Positions 24,534 through 33,549 are shown, numbered from the stretch's first letter. The stretch: 40,580 nucleotides of DNA from Clostridia bacterium (GCA_022768695.1 JALEPO010000089.1:1-40580), one strand, 5' to 3'. Translations and numbers: made by a program. The notes: a model not told the origin generated them from the letters alone.

Positions 24534-25805
24534 GTGCCGGATAGTAATTTATTTCTTACAATATTCAGTATAATATTGCAAATATTTTCTCTGTCAATAG
24601 GTATATACTATTTGATTGTGGGATTTTTTGGTTTTCTTCCAGCAAAAAAATATAAGCAGGTATCTGATAAAATACATAAATTTGCGCTTATTGTATCAGC
24701 GCATAATGAGGAGTCTGTAATTGCCAATATGGTAACCTCTCTTAAATCTCTTGACTATCCCAAAGACGCATACGATATTTTTGTGATAGCAGATAACTGC
24801 GATGACAGCACCGCGGATAAAGCGCGGGCTGCCGGTGCGATTGTGTATGAGCGTTTTAACCAAAAGCTTCGCGGCAAGGGCTTCGCTCTTGAATGGATGT
24901 TTGAAAAGCTATATAATATGGAAAAAAAATATGATTACATATCCGTATTTGATGCCGATAATTTAATAGACGCAAATTTTCTTAAAGCAATGAATAAAAA
25001 GGCAAATCAGGGCTTCAAGGTTGTTCAGGGCTTTCTTGACAGCAAAAACCCCTATGATTCGTGGATAACCGCCGCCTATTCCTATTCATTCTGGAGTATA
25101 AACAGGATTTTTCAGCTTGCAAGACATAATCTTGGGCTTTGCTGCCAGCTTTCCGGAACGGGATTTATTATCTCGCTTGAAACATTGCAAAAGCTTGGCT
25201 GGGGCGCAACCTGTCTTACAGAGGATATGGAATTTACAATGAAGCTGTCGCTTAACGATGAAAAAGCGGCATTTGCCTATGATGCCGTTGTATATGATGA
25301 AAAACCGCTTACTTTAAAGCAGTCGTGGAATCAGCGCGTGCGGTGGATGCAAGGGCACTGTGATGTTGCGTCCAGATATTTTTTCAGGCTTATTAAAAAA
25401 GGAATTAAAGAAAAAAAGCTTAACTGCATAGACTGTGCGGTATATCTTGTTCAACCTATAAGAATAATCGCTGTAGGAATAATAACCTTTTTTGCATATG
25501 CTCAGACCTTTTATCCCGACGGCAGCATTGGGTTTGTACAGCTTTCATATTTATTTGATAATTCATTTATATGGAGCATAATAGTATTGATACAGTTTCT
25601 TTATACACCTTTTGTTGTATGGTATGAGCGGCGTAAAATCAGCTTTAAAATGATTTTGTACTATTTTACATATATATTATATAACTTTACATGGGCTCCG
25701 ATTGCAATTCAGGGATTTTTAAAAAAGAACAAAACAGAATGGAGTCATACCAAGCACACGCGCGCCATAACTATGGATGAGCTTAATGAAATGAACCGGG
25801 CATAA
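24534..25805 (+). CDS. GT2-family processive-type glycosyltransferase
   Basis: The 423-aa membrane protein resembles PgaC/hyaluronan-synthase-type GT2 enzymes that polymerise and export a polysaccharide. After an N-terminal TM (residues 8-30) the GT-A domain shows VSAHNEESVI, a DxD-type DAD (about residue 143), SGTGF, TED (about residue 227) and QRVRW (about residue 270). Three or four TM segments follow. The start is GTG, seven bases after AGGAGG. The sugar is unknown. A second related GT2 lies 400 bases downstream behind its own promoter, so they may make different polymers or act together. Confidence 0.85.
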   Translation: MPDSNLFLTIFSIILQIFSLSIGIYYLIVGFFGFLPAKKYKQVSDKIHKFALIVSAHNEESVIANMVTSLKSLDYPKDAYDIFVIADNCDDSTADKARAAGAIVYERFNQKLRGKGFALEWMFEKLYNMEKKYDYISVFDADNLIDANFLKAMNKKANQGFKVVQGFLDSKNPYDSWITAAYSYSFWSINRIFQLARHNLGLCCQLSGTGFIISLETLQKLGWGATCLTEDMEFTMKLSLNDEKAAFAYDAVVYDEKPLTLKQSWNQRVRWMQGHCDVASRYFFRLIKKGIKEKKLNCIDCAVYLVQPIRIIAVGIITFFAYAQTFYPDGSIGFVQLSYLFDNSFIWSIIVLIQFLYTPFVVWYERRKISFKMILYYFTYILYNFTWAPIAIQGFLKKNKTEWSHTKHTRAITMDELNEMNRA

Positions 25806-25982
25806 TATTAAAATTACTGCTTATATTCAAAAAATTCTGAAAAAAAATATATATATAACAGGTTTATTTTATTAATATTTACAGATTTTGAAAAAAAATC
25901 TGATAAATGTATTGATATTTTTAAACATAAATAGTAAAATAAAATTATATTTTCATATAGAATGGATAATTGCAAAGCTGTA

Positions 25983-26011
25983 TTGACTTAACAGTATTTT
26001 TATGATATTAT
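25983..26011 (+). promoter_or_regulatory. promoter of the second GT2 gene
   Basis: TTGACT and TATTAT have a 17-base spacer. The transcript would start near 26018, leaving a leader of about 190 bases. The AT-rich stretch before it (25806-25982) shows nothing else. Confidence 0.65.
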
Positions 26012-26055
26012 AGCATAAACTTAACATAATCTTAAAATACATACCATAAATAACG

Positions 26056-26169
26056 GTCAGAGCAAATAACGCTTAATTAATCTGCTGTTGTGCCTGACTG
26101 ATGACAATGCTGAAATTTATAATACATTTTATCGGAATATGCGGGGGACATCAGTGTTTTAAATTTCAG
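26056..26169 (+). ncRNA. structured 5' leader of the second GT2 gene, candidate cis-regulatory RNA
   Basis: GTCAG-A-GCA (26056-26064) pairs with TGC-CTGAC (26091-26098). CTGAAATTTA (26110-26119) pairs with TAAATTTCAG (26160-26169). ACTGATG (26097-26103) is complementary to CATCAGT (26149-26155). The last two interactions interleave, so they form either an H-type pseudoknot or two competing folds. ACTGATG also overlaps the 3' arm of the first stem. It does not match c-di-GMP-I, c-di-AMP or other riboswitches I know. Confidence 0.45.
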
Positions 26170-26209
26170 CTTTACTAAGTTCTTGGAAGGATTTACAGAG
26201 GGGAATATA

Positions 26210-27487
26210 ATGATTATAGAAACAGTTGAACATATCGACCTATTGGTTGGCGCACTATTTTTTGTACTGTATTTTTATCAGTTGGTGTATATTATTATAC
26301 CTTTTATCAAGAAGGATAAGCCGCATAAGGAAACTAAGCTTCACAGATATGCGGTATTGATTTCAGCAAGAAATGAGGAAAATGTAATAGCTACGCTTGT
26401 AGACTCTTTGCACCATCAGGATTATCCTCAGGAATTAATTGATATTTATGTGATTGCGGATAACTGTACGGACAAAACAGCTGATGAAGCACAGAAAGCC
26501 GGAGCTATTGTATTTGTCAGAAACGATATGGAAAATGTCGGAAAAGGCTACGCGCTTGACTATGCTTTGCATAAAATTGCCGATGAGCACGATAAGGATT
26601 TCTATGACGGCTTTTTTGTTTTTGACGCCGATAATATCCTTGATACTAACTACATAAGCGCAATGAACCGCACCTTCTCTGACGGTCACAAAATAATCAC
26701 CAGCTACAGAAATTCAACAAATTACGGTACTAATTGGATAACCGCAGGATACGCATTATGGTACATAAGAGAATCGAAATTTCTTAATCATTCGCGTATG
26801 CTGCTAAATTCCGGATGCGCTATATCCGGAACAGGCTTCCTTGTTCATAAAGACGTTATACAGCGAATAGGCGGATGGAAATATTTCCTCTTGACTGAGG
26901 ATATAGAATTTTCAATCGCAAACGCTATGGCAGGAGAAAAAATCGCATTCTGCAGTGATGCAATTCTGTATGACGAACAGCCTCAGACCTTTAAGCAGTC
27001 ATGGACTCAGCGTCTTAGATGGGCAAGAGGATTTTTACAGGTATTCCATAAATACGGTCCGCGTCTTATTGCATCAATCTTTAAAAAGAACCGGTCTACC
27101 TGTTATGATATGACAATGACTATTCTTCCGTCCATATTTATTACTGTACTTATTGCAGTAATAAATGCAGCGGCAGTCATTATCGGAATATGCAGCGGCG
27201 AGGACTGGACTCCGATTGTAAAATCATTGTGTCAGTGGATATTCGGTGCCTATGTTATGATGTTTATGATAGGGCTAATCACCACTATTACCGAAAATAA
27301 ACGTATACATACCAGCACATGGAAAAAAATCAAATATCTCTTTACCTTCCCTATTTTCCTTTTTACATATGCCCCAATTTCAATTGTGGCAATATTTAAA
27401 AATGTTGAATGGGAACCAACAAGACATCATGGTCCTTCGGTAAGTGCTGACAAAATCGAAAAAAACAAAGAAAAGCAAAAAGGTTAA
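26210..27487 (+). CDS. GT2-family processive-type glycosyltransferase
   Basis: The 425-aa protein is related to the preceding GT2. It shows an N-terminal TM (residues 8-32), ISARNEENVI, FDADN (about residue 140), SGTGFL, TEDIEF (about residue 224) and QRLRW (about residue 267). At least three C-terminal TM segments and a Lys-rich cytoplasmic end follow. The track uses an upstream TTG; ATG (MIIETVEH) is chosen because GAGGGG lies six bases before it. The sugar is unknown. The long folded leader suggests regulation separate from the first GT2. Confidence 0.85.
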   Translation: MIIETVEHIDLLVGALFFVLYFYQLVYIIIPFIKKDKPHKETKLHRYAVLISARNEENVIATLVDSLHHQDYPQELIDIYVIADNCTDKTADEAQKAGAIVFVRNDMENVGKGYALDYALHKIADEHDKDFYDGFFVFDADNILDTNYISAMNRTFSDGHKIITSYRNSTNYGTNWITAGYALWYIRESKFLNHSRMLLNSGCAISGTGFLVHKDVIQRIGGWKYFLLTEDIEFSIANAMAGEKIAFCSDAILYDEQPQTFKQSWTQRLRWARGFLQVFHKYGPRLIASIFKKNRSTCYDMTMTILPSIFITVLIAVINAAAVIIGICSGEDWTPIVKSLCQWIFGAYVMMFMIGLITTITENKRIHTSTWKKIKYLFTFPIFLFTYAPISIVAIFKNVEWEPTRHHGPSVSADKIEKNKEKQKG

Positions 27488-27489
27488 TT

Positions 27490-27574
27490 AAAGGAGCTGT
27501 TGCCTTTAGCGCAGAACGTTCAAAGGCATTAAATGGCATAAAATCTATGCCTGTAAATATTCCCATAATAAACT
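27490..27574 (+). repeat. 85-bp dispersed non-coding repeat, copy 2
   Basis: This is the exact inverted copy of 60-144, beginning three bases after the GT2 stop codon and ending just before its terminator. It would be transcribed as part of the GT2 3' untranslated region. Confidence 0.9.
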
Positions 27575-27589
27575 TTTGAAAATAGAGCG

Positions 27590-27618
27590 AATAGAGCGGT
27601 TTTCCGCTCTATTTTTTT
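27590..27618 (+). terminator. terminator after the second GT2 gene
   Basis: A perfect 10-bp stem AATAGAGCGG / CCGCTCTATT with a TTTT loop is followed by a T run. The sequence AATAGAGCG also occurs once just upstream. Confidence 0.9.
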
Positions 27619-27637
27619 CTCCTATGATAAATATTTA

Positions 27638-27666
27638 TTGATTAAGCGCAAATTATGGTGTATAAT
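27638..27666 (+). promoter_or_regulatory. promoter of rsmA
   Basis: TTGATT and TATAAT have a 17-base spacer. AAAGGA precedes the rsmA start. Confidence 0.78.
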
Positions 27667-27698
27667 ATGTATGAAAATATCTTTGAAAGGAATGCGCT

Positions 27699-28553
27699 AT
27701 GGATCTAACATCACCTAAAACAATAAAAAATATTCAGACACAATTCGGATTTACCTTCAAAAAAGGCTTAGGACAGAACTTTCTTACCTCCCCTGCCGTA
27801 TTGGAGGATATTGTTGATGCGGCAGAAATCGACGGCGGTGTTATTGAGGTCGGTCCCGGATTCGGTGTTCTTACAAAGGAGCTTTCCGCTGCCGCAGACA
27901 AGGTTGTTTCAATTGAAATAGATGACCGTCTGCTCGAAGTGCTTGAATATACGCTTGCAGAATGTGACAATGTAAAAATTATAAACGGTGATATTTTAAA
28001 GCTTGATTTGCACAAGCTGTTCGCGGAGGAGTTCCCCAACCAAACCGTAAGCGTTGCGGCAAATCTCCCCTATTATATAACCACACCCATAATAACAAAG
28101 CTTCTTGAGGAGCGTCTGCCCATCAGAAATATAGTGGTTATGGTACAAAAGGAGGTGGCTCAGCGTTTGCAGGCAAAACCCGCTTCCAAGGATTACGGCG
28201 CAGTCACGCTTATGTGCCGTTATTACACAGAGCCTGAAATTGTCACCATTGTTCCGGCAGGATTGTTTGTTCCGCCGCCAAAGGTAGACAGCGCTGTCTT
28301 AAAATTAAAAGTACTGGACAAACCAAGAGTTGATGTAAAAAACGAAAAAATATTTTTCCGTACAATTAAGGCAGCATTTTCGCAAAGACGGAAAACGCTC
28401 CTTAACTGTCTTTCATCGAATTTTTCTTTTTCTAAGGACGAGCTTACAGAAATAATGGAAAGTGCCGGTATAGAGCCGTCAAGACGGGGAGAAACATTAG
28501 ATATCAACGAGTTTGCAAAGCTTTCTGACAAGCTTTGGGAAAGGACAAAATAA
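27699..28553 (+). CDS. rsmA: 16S rRNA dimethyladenosine transferase
   Basis: RsmA (KsgA) dimethylates A1518 and A1519 of 16S rRNA late in small-subunit assembly. The 284-aa protein shows GQNFL, the SAM motif EVGPGFGVLT, an acidic SIEIDDR, and the catalytic NLPYYI. PPPKVDSAVL is typical of the family. The stop codon shares bases with the start of the next gene (TAATG), so the XRE regulator is translationally coupled. Confidence 0.97.
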   Translation: MDLTSPKTIKNIQTQFGFTFKKGLGQNFLTSPAVLEDIVDAAEIDGGVIEVGPGFGVLTKELSAAADKVVSIEIDDRLLEVLEYTLAECDNVKIINGDILKLDLHKLFAEEFPNQTVSVAANLPYYITTPIITKLLEERLPIRNIVVMVQKEVAQRLQAKPASKDYGAVTLMCRYYTEPEIVTIVPAGLFVPPPKVDSAVLKLKVLDKPRVDVKNEKIFFRTIKAAFSQRRKTLLNCLSSNFSFSKDELTEIMESAGIEPSRRGETLDINEFAKLSDKLWERTK

Positions 28554-28837
28554 TGAGCGATTCAATTTCCTTAACACTTGGAGAAAAAATATTATTATTC
28601 AGACGGCGCAAAGGATATTCAAGAACACAGCTTGCAGATATTATCGGAGTAACTGTTTCAACCATTGCAAACTACGAAAATGGTGTAACTCTTCCCGATT
28701 TGCAAAAGCTTTCTTCTATTGCGGAAGTGCTCGGCGTAAAGCTTGATTTATTGCTTTTCAAGCCCGAAACCGAACAGCTTAACAGTCATATTCACAAGTC
28801 TAAATTAACTCAAAGTCAGCTGGAGAATATGTTTTAA
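28553..28837 (+). CDS. XRE-family HTH regulator coupled to rsmA
   Basis: The 94-aa protein has a Cro/C1-type helix-turn-helix covering about residues 8-62 (LLFRRRKGYSRTQLADIIG, then VSTIANYENG). A short tail of unknown role follows. The ORF track starts six codons earlier, inside rsmA; MSDSISL overlaps the rsmA stop as TAATG. Its last 38 bases overlap the end of the convergent Cys-rich gene. Targets are unknown. Confidence 0.82.
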   Translation: MSDSISLTLGEKILLFRRRKGYSRTQLADIIGVTVSTIANYENGVTLPDLQKLSSIAEVLGVKLDLLLFKPETEQLNSHIHKSKLTQSQLENMF

Positions 28838-29018
28838 GCTTTTTCTTGCGTCTTACAGTCTTTTTGAATATATCATATCTGAATTTGCGGCACGCCTCGC
28901 ACGAAAAGGCGACCTCCTTATGCTTCAATCCACACTGCATAATGTCATCACTGCCCTCAGCCGGCTCTGCATATTGACAAAGTCCGCAGATTTTATTGAT
29001 TTCTTCGGAATATATCAT
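28800..29018 (-). CDS. Cys-rich small protein, likely zinc-binding
   Basis: The 72-aa protein has CGLC, a central CGLKHKEV and CEAC, giving five cysteines plus His in a zinc-ribbon-like layout. A basic stretch follows (YDIFKKTVRRKKKLK). Small proteins with this pattern are common hypotheticals in gut Clostridia; no function is known to me. GAGGTG lies seven bases before the ATG and a promoter-like pair is present upstream. The 3' end overlaps the convergent XRE gene by 38 bases. Confidence 0.7.
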   Translation of the reverse strand: MIYSEEINKICGLCQYAEPAEGSDDIMQCGLKHKEVAFSCEACRKFRYDIFKKTVRRKKKLKTYSPADFELI

Positions 29019-29054
29019 GACTGTTCACCTCATATTTCGATATTGTTTATCTAA

Positions 29055-29083
29055 AGTATAGCATAAAATCCATATATGGTAAA
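29055..29083 (-). promoter_or_regulatory. promoter of the Cys-rich gene
   Basis: TATACT with a weak TTTACC 17 bases upstream on the minus strand. The -35 lies inside the terminator stem of the plus strand. Confidence 0.5.
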
Positions 29084-29111
29084 GAACTTTTAATTCTTTA
29101 CCATATTTTTT
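29074..29111 (+). terminator. terminator hairpin before purC
   Basis: A 13-bp perfect stem ATATGGTAAAGAA / TTCTTTACCATAT has a 7-base loop and a T run. It would stop plus-strand transcripts from rsmA-XRE after they pass through the antisense of the Cys-rich gene. Confidence 0.8.
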
Positions 29112-29122
29112 GTTGATTTTTA

Positions 29123-29151
29123 TTGATTTTATGAAGATTATAATATATAAT
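29123..29151 (+). promoter_or_regulatory. promoter of purC-purB
   Basis: TTGATT and TATAAT have a 17-base spacer. The leader is under 60 bases, too short for a purine riboswitch. Confidence 0.75.
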
Positions 29152-29205
29152 ATATAGTTGTATAATTACATTAATTCAGCTATATATATGAAAGGAATGA
29201 AATAT

Positions 29206-29913
29206 ATGGAAAAGAAGGAACTTCTTTACGAAGGCAAAGCAAAAAAGGTTTATAAGACCGATGATGAAAATCTATACATCGTTGATTATAAGGACGATGC
29301 TACAGCTTTCAACGGTAAGAAAAAGGGTCAGATTTCCGGAAAAGGTATCGTAAACAACAGAATGTCAAACTTTATGATGCAGATTATGGAAAAACACGGA
29401 ATTCCTACTCATTTTGTTAAAGAAATCTCAGACAGAGAAACTGTTGTAAAAAAGGTTACAATCGTTCCGCTTGAGGTTATTATAAGAAATATTGCTGCCG
29501 GAAGCTTTTCAAAGCGTTTCGGTGTTGAAGAAGGAAAGACTCTTCTTAATCCAACTCTTGAATATTGCTTGAAGGATGACGCTCTTGATGATCCAATGAT
29601 TAATGATTACCAGATTACCGCAATCGGTGCCGCAACAAAAGAGGAGCTTGAAACCATCGCTGACCTTACATTCAAGGTTAATGATGTTTTAAAGGCTTAT
29701 TTTGCAGGCGTAAACATTGAGCTCGTTGACTTTAAGATTGAATTTGGTAAAACTCCTGACGGTCAGATTATACTTGCAGATGAAATTTCACCTGACACCT
29801 GCCGTCTTTGGGACGCTACAACTCACGAAAAGCTTGATAAGGACCGCTTCCGCCGTGATTTAGGCAATGTTGAGGAAGCATATGAGGAAGTATTTAAGAG
29901 ATTAGGACTATAA
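29206..29913 (+). CDS. purC: SAICAR synthetase
   Basis: PurC ligates aspartate to CAIR with ATP in step eight of purine synthesis. The 235-aa protein starts MEKKELLYEGKAKKVY, the family N-terminus. The conserved NIAAGSFSKR and the signature LVDFKIEFG with LADEISPDTCRLWD are present. The track begins 16 codons upstream at TTG; ATG with AAAGGA nine bases before it is preferred. It is followed after 15 bases by purB. Confidence 0.97.
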   Translation: MEKKELLYEGKAKKVYKTDDENLYIVDYKDDATAFNGKKKGQISGKGIVNNRMSNFMMQIMEKHGIPTHFVKEISDRETVVKKVTIVPLEVIIRNIAAGSFSKRFGVEEGKTLLNPTLEYCLKDDALDDPMINDYQITAIGAATKEELETIADLTFKVNDVLKAYFAGVNIELVDFKIEFGKTPDGQIILADEISPDTCRLWDATTHEKLDKDRFRRDLGNVEEAYEEVFKRLGL

Positions 29914-29928
29914 TTTGGAGGAAAATTA

Positions 29929-31362
29929 ATGGCTACAGATACTTACGAAAGCCCATTAAATTCTCGTTACGCATCAAAGGAAATGCAGTACATCTTTTCT
30001 CCTGACAAGAAATTTTCAACATGGAGAAAGCTGTGGATTGCGTTAGCTGAAAGCGAACAGGAACTTGGACTTGACATAACAGACAAACAAATTGCTCAAA
30101 TGAAAGAGCATATTTACGATATAAATTACGATGTTGCACGCGAGCAGGAAAAAAAGGTTCGTCATGATGTAATGTCACATGTATATGCTTACGGTGTGCA
30201 GTGTCCTGATGCAAAGCCTATAATCCATCTTGGCGCGACAAGCTGTTATGTGGGTGACAACACAGACATCATTATAATGACTGAGGCTATGCAGCTTGTT
30301 AAGAAAAAGCTTGTATGCCTTATCGGTGAGCTTGCAAAATTTGCAAAGGAATACAAGGACCTTCCTACGCTTGCATTCACGCATTTCCAGCCGGCTCAAC
30401 CTACCACTGTCGGCAAGCGCGCGTCATTGTGGCTTGAAGATTTATTGATGGACCTTGAGGACGTGGACTATCAACTTTCAAAGGCAAAGCTGCTTGGCTG
30501 CAAGGGTACAACAGGTACACAGGCAAGCTTCCTTGAGCTGTTTGAGGGCGACCATGAGAAGTGCAAGGAGCTTGACAGAAAGATTGCAAAGAAAATGGGA
30601 TATAACGATTCCTTCCCTGTAAGCGGTCAGACTTATCCGAGAAAGCTTGATTCACAGATGCTAAACACTTTGAGCCTTATTGCGCAGAGTGCATATAAAT
30701 TCTCAAACGATATAAGACTTTTGCAGCACTTAAAGCAGATTGAAGAACCATTTGAAAAATCACAGATTGGTTCATCTGCAATGGCATACAAGAGAAATCC
30801 TATGCGTTCGGAAAGAATAGGCTCACTTGCAAGATACGTTATCGTGGATGCGCTTAACCCTGCAATCACAGCGTCAACACAGTGGTTTGAGAGAACGCTT
30901 GACGACAGCGCAAACAAGAGAATTTCAGTTCCCGAAGCATTCCTTGCAGTAGACGCTATACTTAGCCTTTACATCAACGTTGTTGACGGACTTGTTGTGT
31001 ATGACAAGGTTATAACTCAGCAGTTCATGCGTGAAATTCCGTTCATGGCTACTGAAAACATAATGATGGACGCCGTTAAGAAGGGCGGCGACAGACAGGA
31101 TTTACACGAGAAAATACGAGTACACTCAATGGAGGCAGGTAAAACGGTTAAAATGGAGGGTAAAGAAAACAATCTTGCAGAGCTTATTGCCGCAGACCCT
31201 GCATTTGGTCTTACTCTTGAGGAAATCAATGCTGTTATGAAGCCTGAAAACTTTGTCGGACGCGCTCCGCAGCAGGTTGAGGACTTCTTAAAGGATTACG
31301 TTGACCCTGTGCTTGAGGAAAATAAAGATTTACTCGGTATCGAGGTTGAGATTAACGTATAA
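29929..31362 (+). CDS. purB: adenylosuccinate lyase
   Basis: PurB releases fumarate from SAICAR and from adenylosuccinate, so it serves both the shared pathway and the AMP branch. The 477-aa protein has the fumarase-superfamily signature GSSAMAYKRNPMRSE (about residue 283). The catalytic-region motif THFQPAQPTTVGKR is also present (about residue 149). GGAGG lies about nine bases before the ATG. It sits between purC and a short unrelated gene. Confidence 0.97.
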   Translation: MATDTYESPLNSRYASKEMQYIFSPDKKFSTWRKLWIALAESEQELGLDITDKQIAQMKEHIYDINYDVAREQEKKVRHDVMSHVYAYGVQCPDAKPIIHLGATSCYVGDNTDIIIMTEAMQLVKKKLVCLIGELAKFAKEYKDLPTLAFTHFQPAQPTTVGKRASLWLEDLLMDLEDVDYQLSKAKLLGCKGTTGTQASFLELFEGDHEKCKELDRKIAKKMGYNDSFPVSGQTYPRKLDSQMLNTLSLIAQSAYKFSNDIRLLQHLKQIEEPFEKSQIGSSAMAYKRNPMRSERIGSLARYVIVDALNPAITASTQWFERTLDDSANKRISVPEAFLAVDAILSLYINVVDGLVVYDKVITQQFMREIPFMATENIMMDAVKKGGDRQDLHEKIRVHSMEAGKTVKMEGKENNLAELIAADPAFGLTLEEINAVMKPENFVGRAPQQVEDFLKDYVDPVLEENKDLLGIEVEINV

Positions 31363-31390
31363 GCTTGGTTAAAAATACGGAGATAATAAC

Positions 31391-32209
31391 ATGAAAAAAA
31401 TATTATCTGTTTTTATAATGGCTGTTATGCTTGTGATGTCATTTACGTCGGTGCATTGCGAGGACGATATAAAGGTCACGCTTGACGGGCAGGAAATAGA
31501 GTTTGATGTGCCCCCGCAGATTATTAACGGACGCACACTCGTTCCAATGCGCGCAATATTTGAAGCGCTTGGCGCAGAGGTAGAATGGTCGCAAGAATTG
31601 CAGACCATCCATGCGGTTATGACAATCGGAAATAAATATCGTACTGTTACTATGATTATAGGCGATAACAGAATGTTCACTTACAGCGGTGACAGCACAG
31701 CAGAAATTGCCGTGCCGGGTGATGCAATGATTGAACTTGACGTACCGCCTGTGATTATTGACGAACGTACACTTGTCCCAGTGCGCGCGGTTGCGGAAAG
31801 CTTTGACTGCGATGTTGACTGGAATGGTGAGAACAGAACGGTAATAATCAGTTCGGCACTGCCCGAACCAACTGCCGCTCCGACGGCAGTACCGACAAAC
31901 GCTCCAGTGGAATATGTTATAGAATATGACGACACAAACGAACGTCAGGCACATTATATCAGAAATTTTACAATAACGAATATTTCCAAAAATTCCGACG
32001 GTAATTATGATATAAATTGCACACTTGAAACCTTCCTCGAAGGTAGAGGCACTGTAGGAGTAACATTTAATTGTCTTGATGAAAACGGGACGGTTGTTGA
32101 TACCTTCTCGAAAATGTTCGTGGGAACAGATTACACATGGAGTCCGCATACATCGTCTTTTACGATTTCGGGCAAAACAGCAAAAATAGAGCTTGTATTA
32201 AATCATTAA
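31391..32209 (+). CDS. secreted stalk-domain (copper amine oxidase N-terminal-like) protein
   Basis: The 272-aa protein has a signal peptide (MKKILSVFIMAVMLVMSFTS). Two copies follow of the DVPPxIIxxRTLVPxRAxxE unit typical of Cu_amine_oxidN1 stalk domains (about residues 37-70 and 115-150). A Pro/Thr/Ala linker (PEPTAAPTAVPT) leads to a C-terminal beta-rich domain of about 90 residues, which I do not recognise. It is probably an extracellular or wall-facing protein. It lies 28 bases after purB and 59 bases before purA, in the same orientation and without a visible terminator, so it is transcribed with purine genes despite an unrelated role. Confidence 0.8.
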   Translation: MKKILSVFIMAVMLVMSFTSVHCEDDIKVTLDGQEIEFDVPPQIINGRTLVPMRAIFEALGAEVEWSQELQTIHAVMTIGNKYRTVTMIIGDNRMFTYSGDSTAEIAVPGDAMIELDVPPVIIDERTLVPVRAVAESFDCDVDWNGENRTVIISSALPEPTAAPTAVPTNAPVEYVIEYDDTNERQAHYIRNFTITNISKNSDGNYDINCTLETFLEGRGTVGVTFNCLDENGTVVDTFSKMFVGTDYTWSPHTSSFTISGKTAKIELVLNH

Positions 32210-32268
32210 AAATTTTAAATAAAAATTAAGTCATTTTATAAAACTTGATTTGCATAGGAGGAAAAATT

Positions 32269-33549
32269 ATGGTAAAAGCAATCGTTGGCGCAAACTGGGG
32301 CGATGAAGGCAAGGGCAAAATCACGGATATGCTTGCCGCTGATTCTGACATCGTTATAAGATTTCAGGGCGGCGCAAATGCCGGTCATACAATTATAAAC
32401 GAATACGGAAAATTTGCTCTGCATCTTCTTCCGTCAGGTTCATTCAATCAGAATGTTACAAACATGATAGGCAACGGTGTGGCTCTTGATATACCTGAGC
32501 TTATAAAGGAGCTTGAAGAAGTTGTTTCAAGAGGAGTTCCGAAGCCAAATATAGCCGTTTCGGAAAGGACTCAGGTTCTTATGCCTTATCATAAGCTTTT
32601 TGACCAGTACGAGGAGGAAAGATTATCAGACCGTCAGTTCGGTTCAACAAAGTCGGGTATTGCTCCGTTCTTCTCCGACAAGTTCTCAAAAATCGGTTTT
32701 CAGGTATGGGAGCTTTTTGATGATGACGAGCGTCTTATGGAAAAGATTAAGAATGTGCTTGAAGTTAAAAATCTCATGCTTGAACACGTTTACCACAAGC
32801 CGCTGCTTGACGCTGACGAGCTCTTTGCAACTCTTAAGGAATACGGCGAAATGATTAAGCCGTATGTTATAGATTCAGTAGCTTTCATGCATGACGCAGT
32901 AAAAAGCGGCAAGAATATTCTTCTTGAAGGTCAGCTTGGTTCACTCAAGGATCCTGATTTCGGTATATATCCTATGACTACATCATCTTCAACTCTTGCC
33001 GGATATGGTGCTGTAGGCGCTGGTATTCCGCCTTATGAAATTAAGGATATAATTACAGTTGTTAAAGCATATTCATCAGCTGTAGGTGCAGGCGCATTTG
33101 TTTCAGAAATATTCGGTGACGAAGCGGACGAGCTAAGACGCAGAGGCGGTGACGGCGGCGAATTTGGCGCTACAACAGGCAGGCCAAGACGTATGGGTTG
33201 GTTTGACTGTGTTGCTTCACGCTACGGCTGCCGCGTACAGGGTACAACTCAGGTTGCATTTACAGTTCTTGACGTGCTTGGCTACCTTGACGAAATTCCG
33301 GTATGCGTAGGCTACGAGATTGACGGCGAAGTTATCCGCGACTTCCCTACTACCAACAAGCTTGAAAAAGCTAAGCCTGTACTTAAGGTTCTTCCCGGCT
33401 GGAAGAGTGATATAAGAGGTATCAAAAAATACGAGGATCTTCCTGAAAATTGCAGAAACTATATTGAATTTGTAGAAAAGGAGCTTGAAGTCCCAATTAC
33501 CATAGTTTCAAACGGTCCAAGCAGAGATGATATTATTTTAAGAAAGTAA
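32269..33549 (+). CDS. purA: adenylosuccinate synthetase
   Basis: PurA makes adenylosuccinate from IMP and aspartate using GTP, the first step of the AMP branch. The 426-aa protein has the P-loop-like GDEGKGKI near the N-terminus and the catalytic aspartate in NWGDEG. QFGSTKSGIAP, GQLG and TGRPRRMGWFD are also seen. The track's MICIGG start is too early; AGGAGG lies before MVKAIVG. Together with purB it gives the AMP branch in one cluster. Confidence 0.97.
   Translation: MVKAIVGANWGDEGKGKITDMLAADSDIVIRFQGGANAGHTIINEYGKFALHLLPSGSFNQNVTNMIGNGVALDIPELIKELEEVVSRGVPKPNIAVSERTQVLMPYHKLFDQYEEERLSDRQFGSTKSGIAPFFSDKFSKIGFQVWELFDDDERLMEKIKNVLEVKNLMLEHVYHKPLLDADELFATLKEYGEMIKPYVIDSVAFMHDAVKSGKNILLEGQLGSLKDPDFGIYPMTTSSSTLAGYGAVGAGIPPYEIKDIITVVKAYSSAVGAGAFVSEIFGDEADELRRRGGDGGEFGATTGRPRRMGWFDCVASRYGCRVQGTTQVAFTVLDVLGYLDEIPVCVGYEIDGEVIRDFPTTNKLEKAKPVLKVLPGWKSDIRGIKKYEDLPENCRNYIEFVEKELEVPITIVSNGPSRDDIILRK

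Noticed and set aside
26018-26209. c-di-GMP riboswitch before the second GT2
   Set aside because: The characteristic class I segments are absent and class II could not be matched by eye; kept as an unassigned structured leader.
31439-32149. 236-aa minus-strand ORF opposite the stalk-domain gene
   Set aside because: The plus-strand gene has a signal peptide, ribosome binding site and recognisable domains; the antisense ORF has none.
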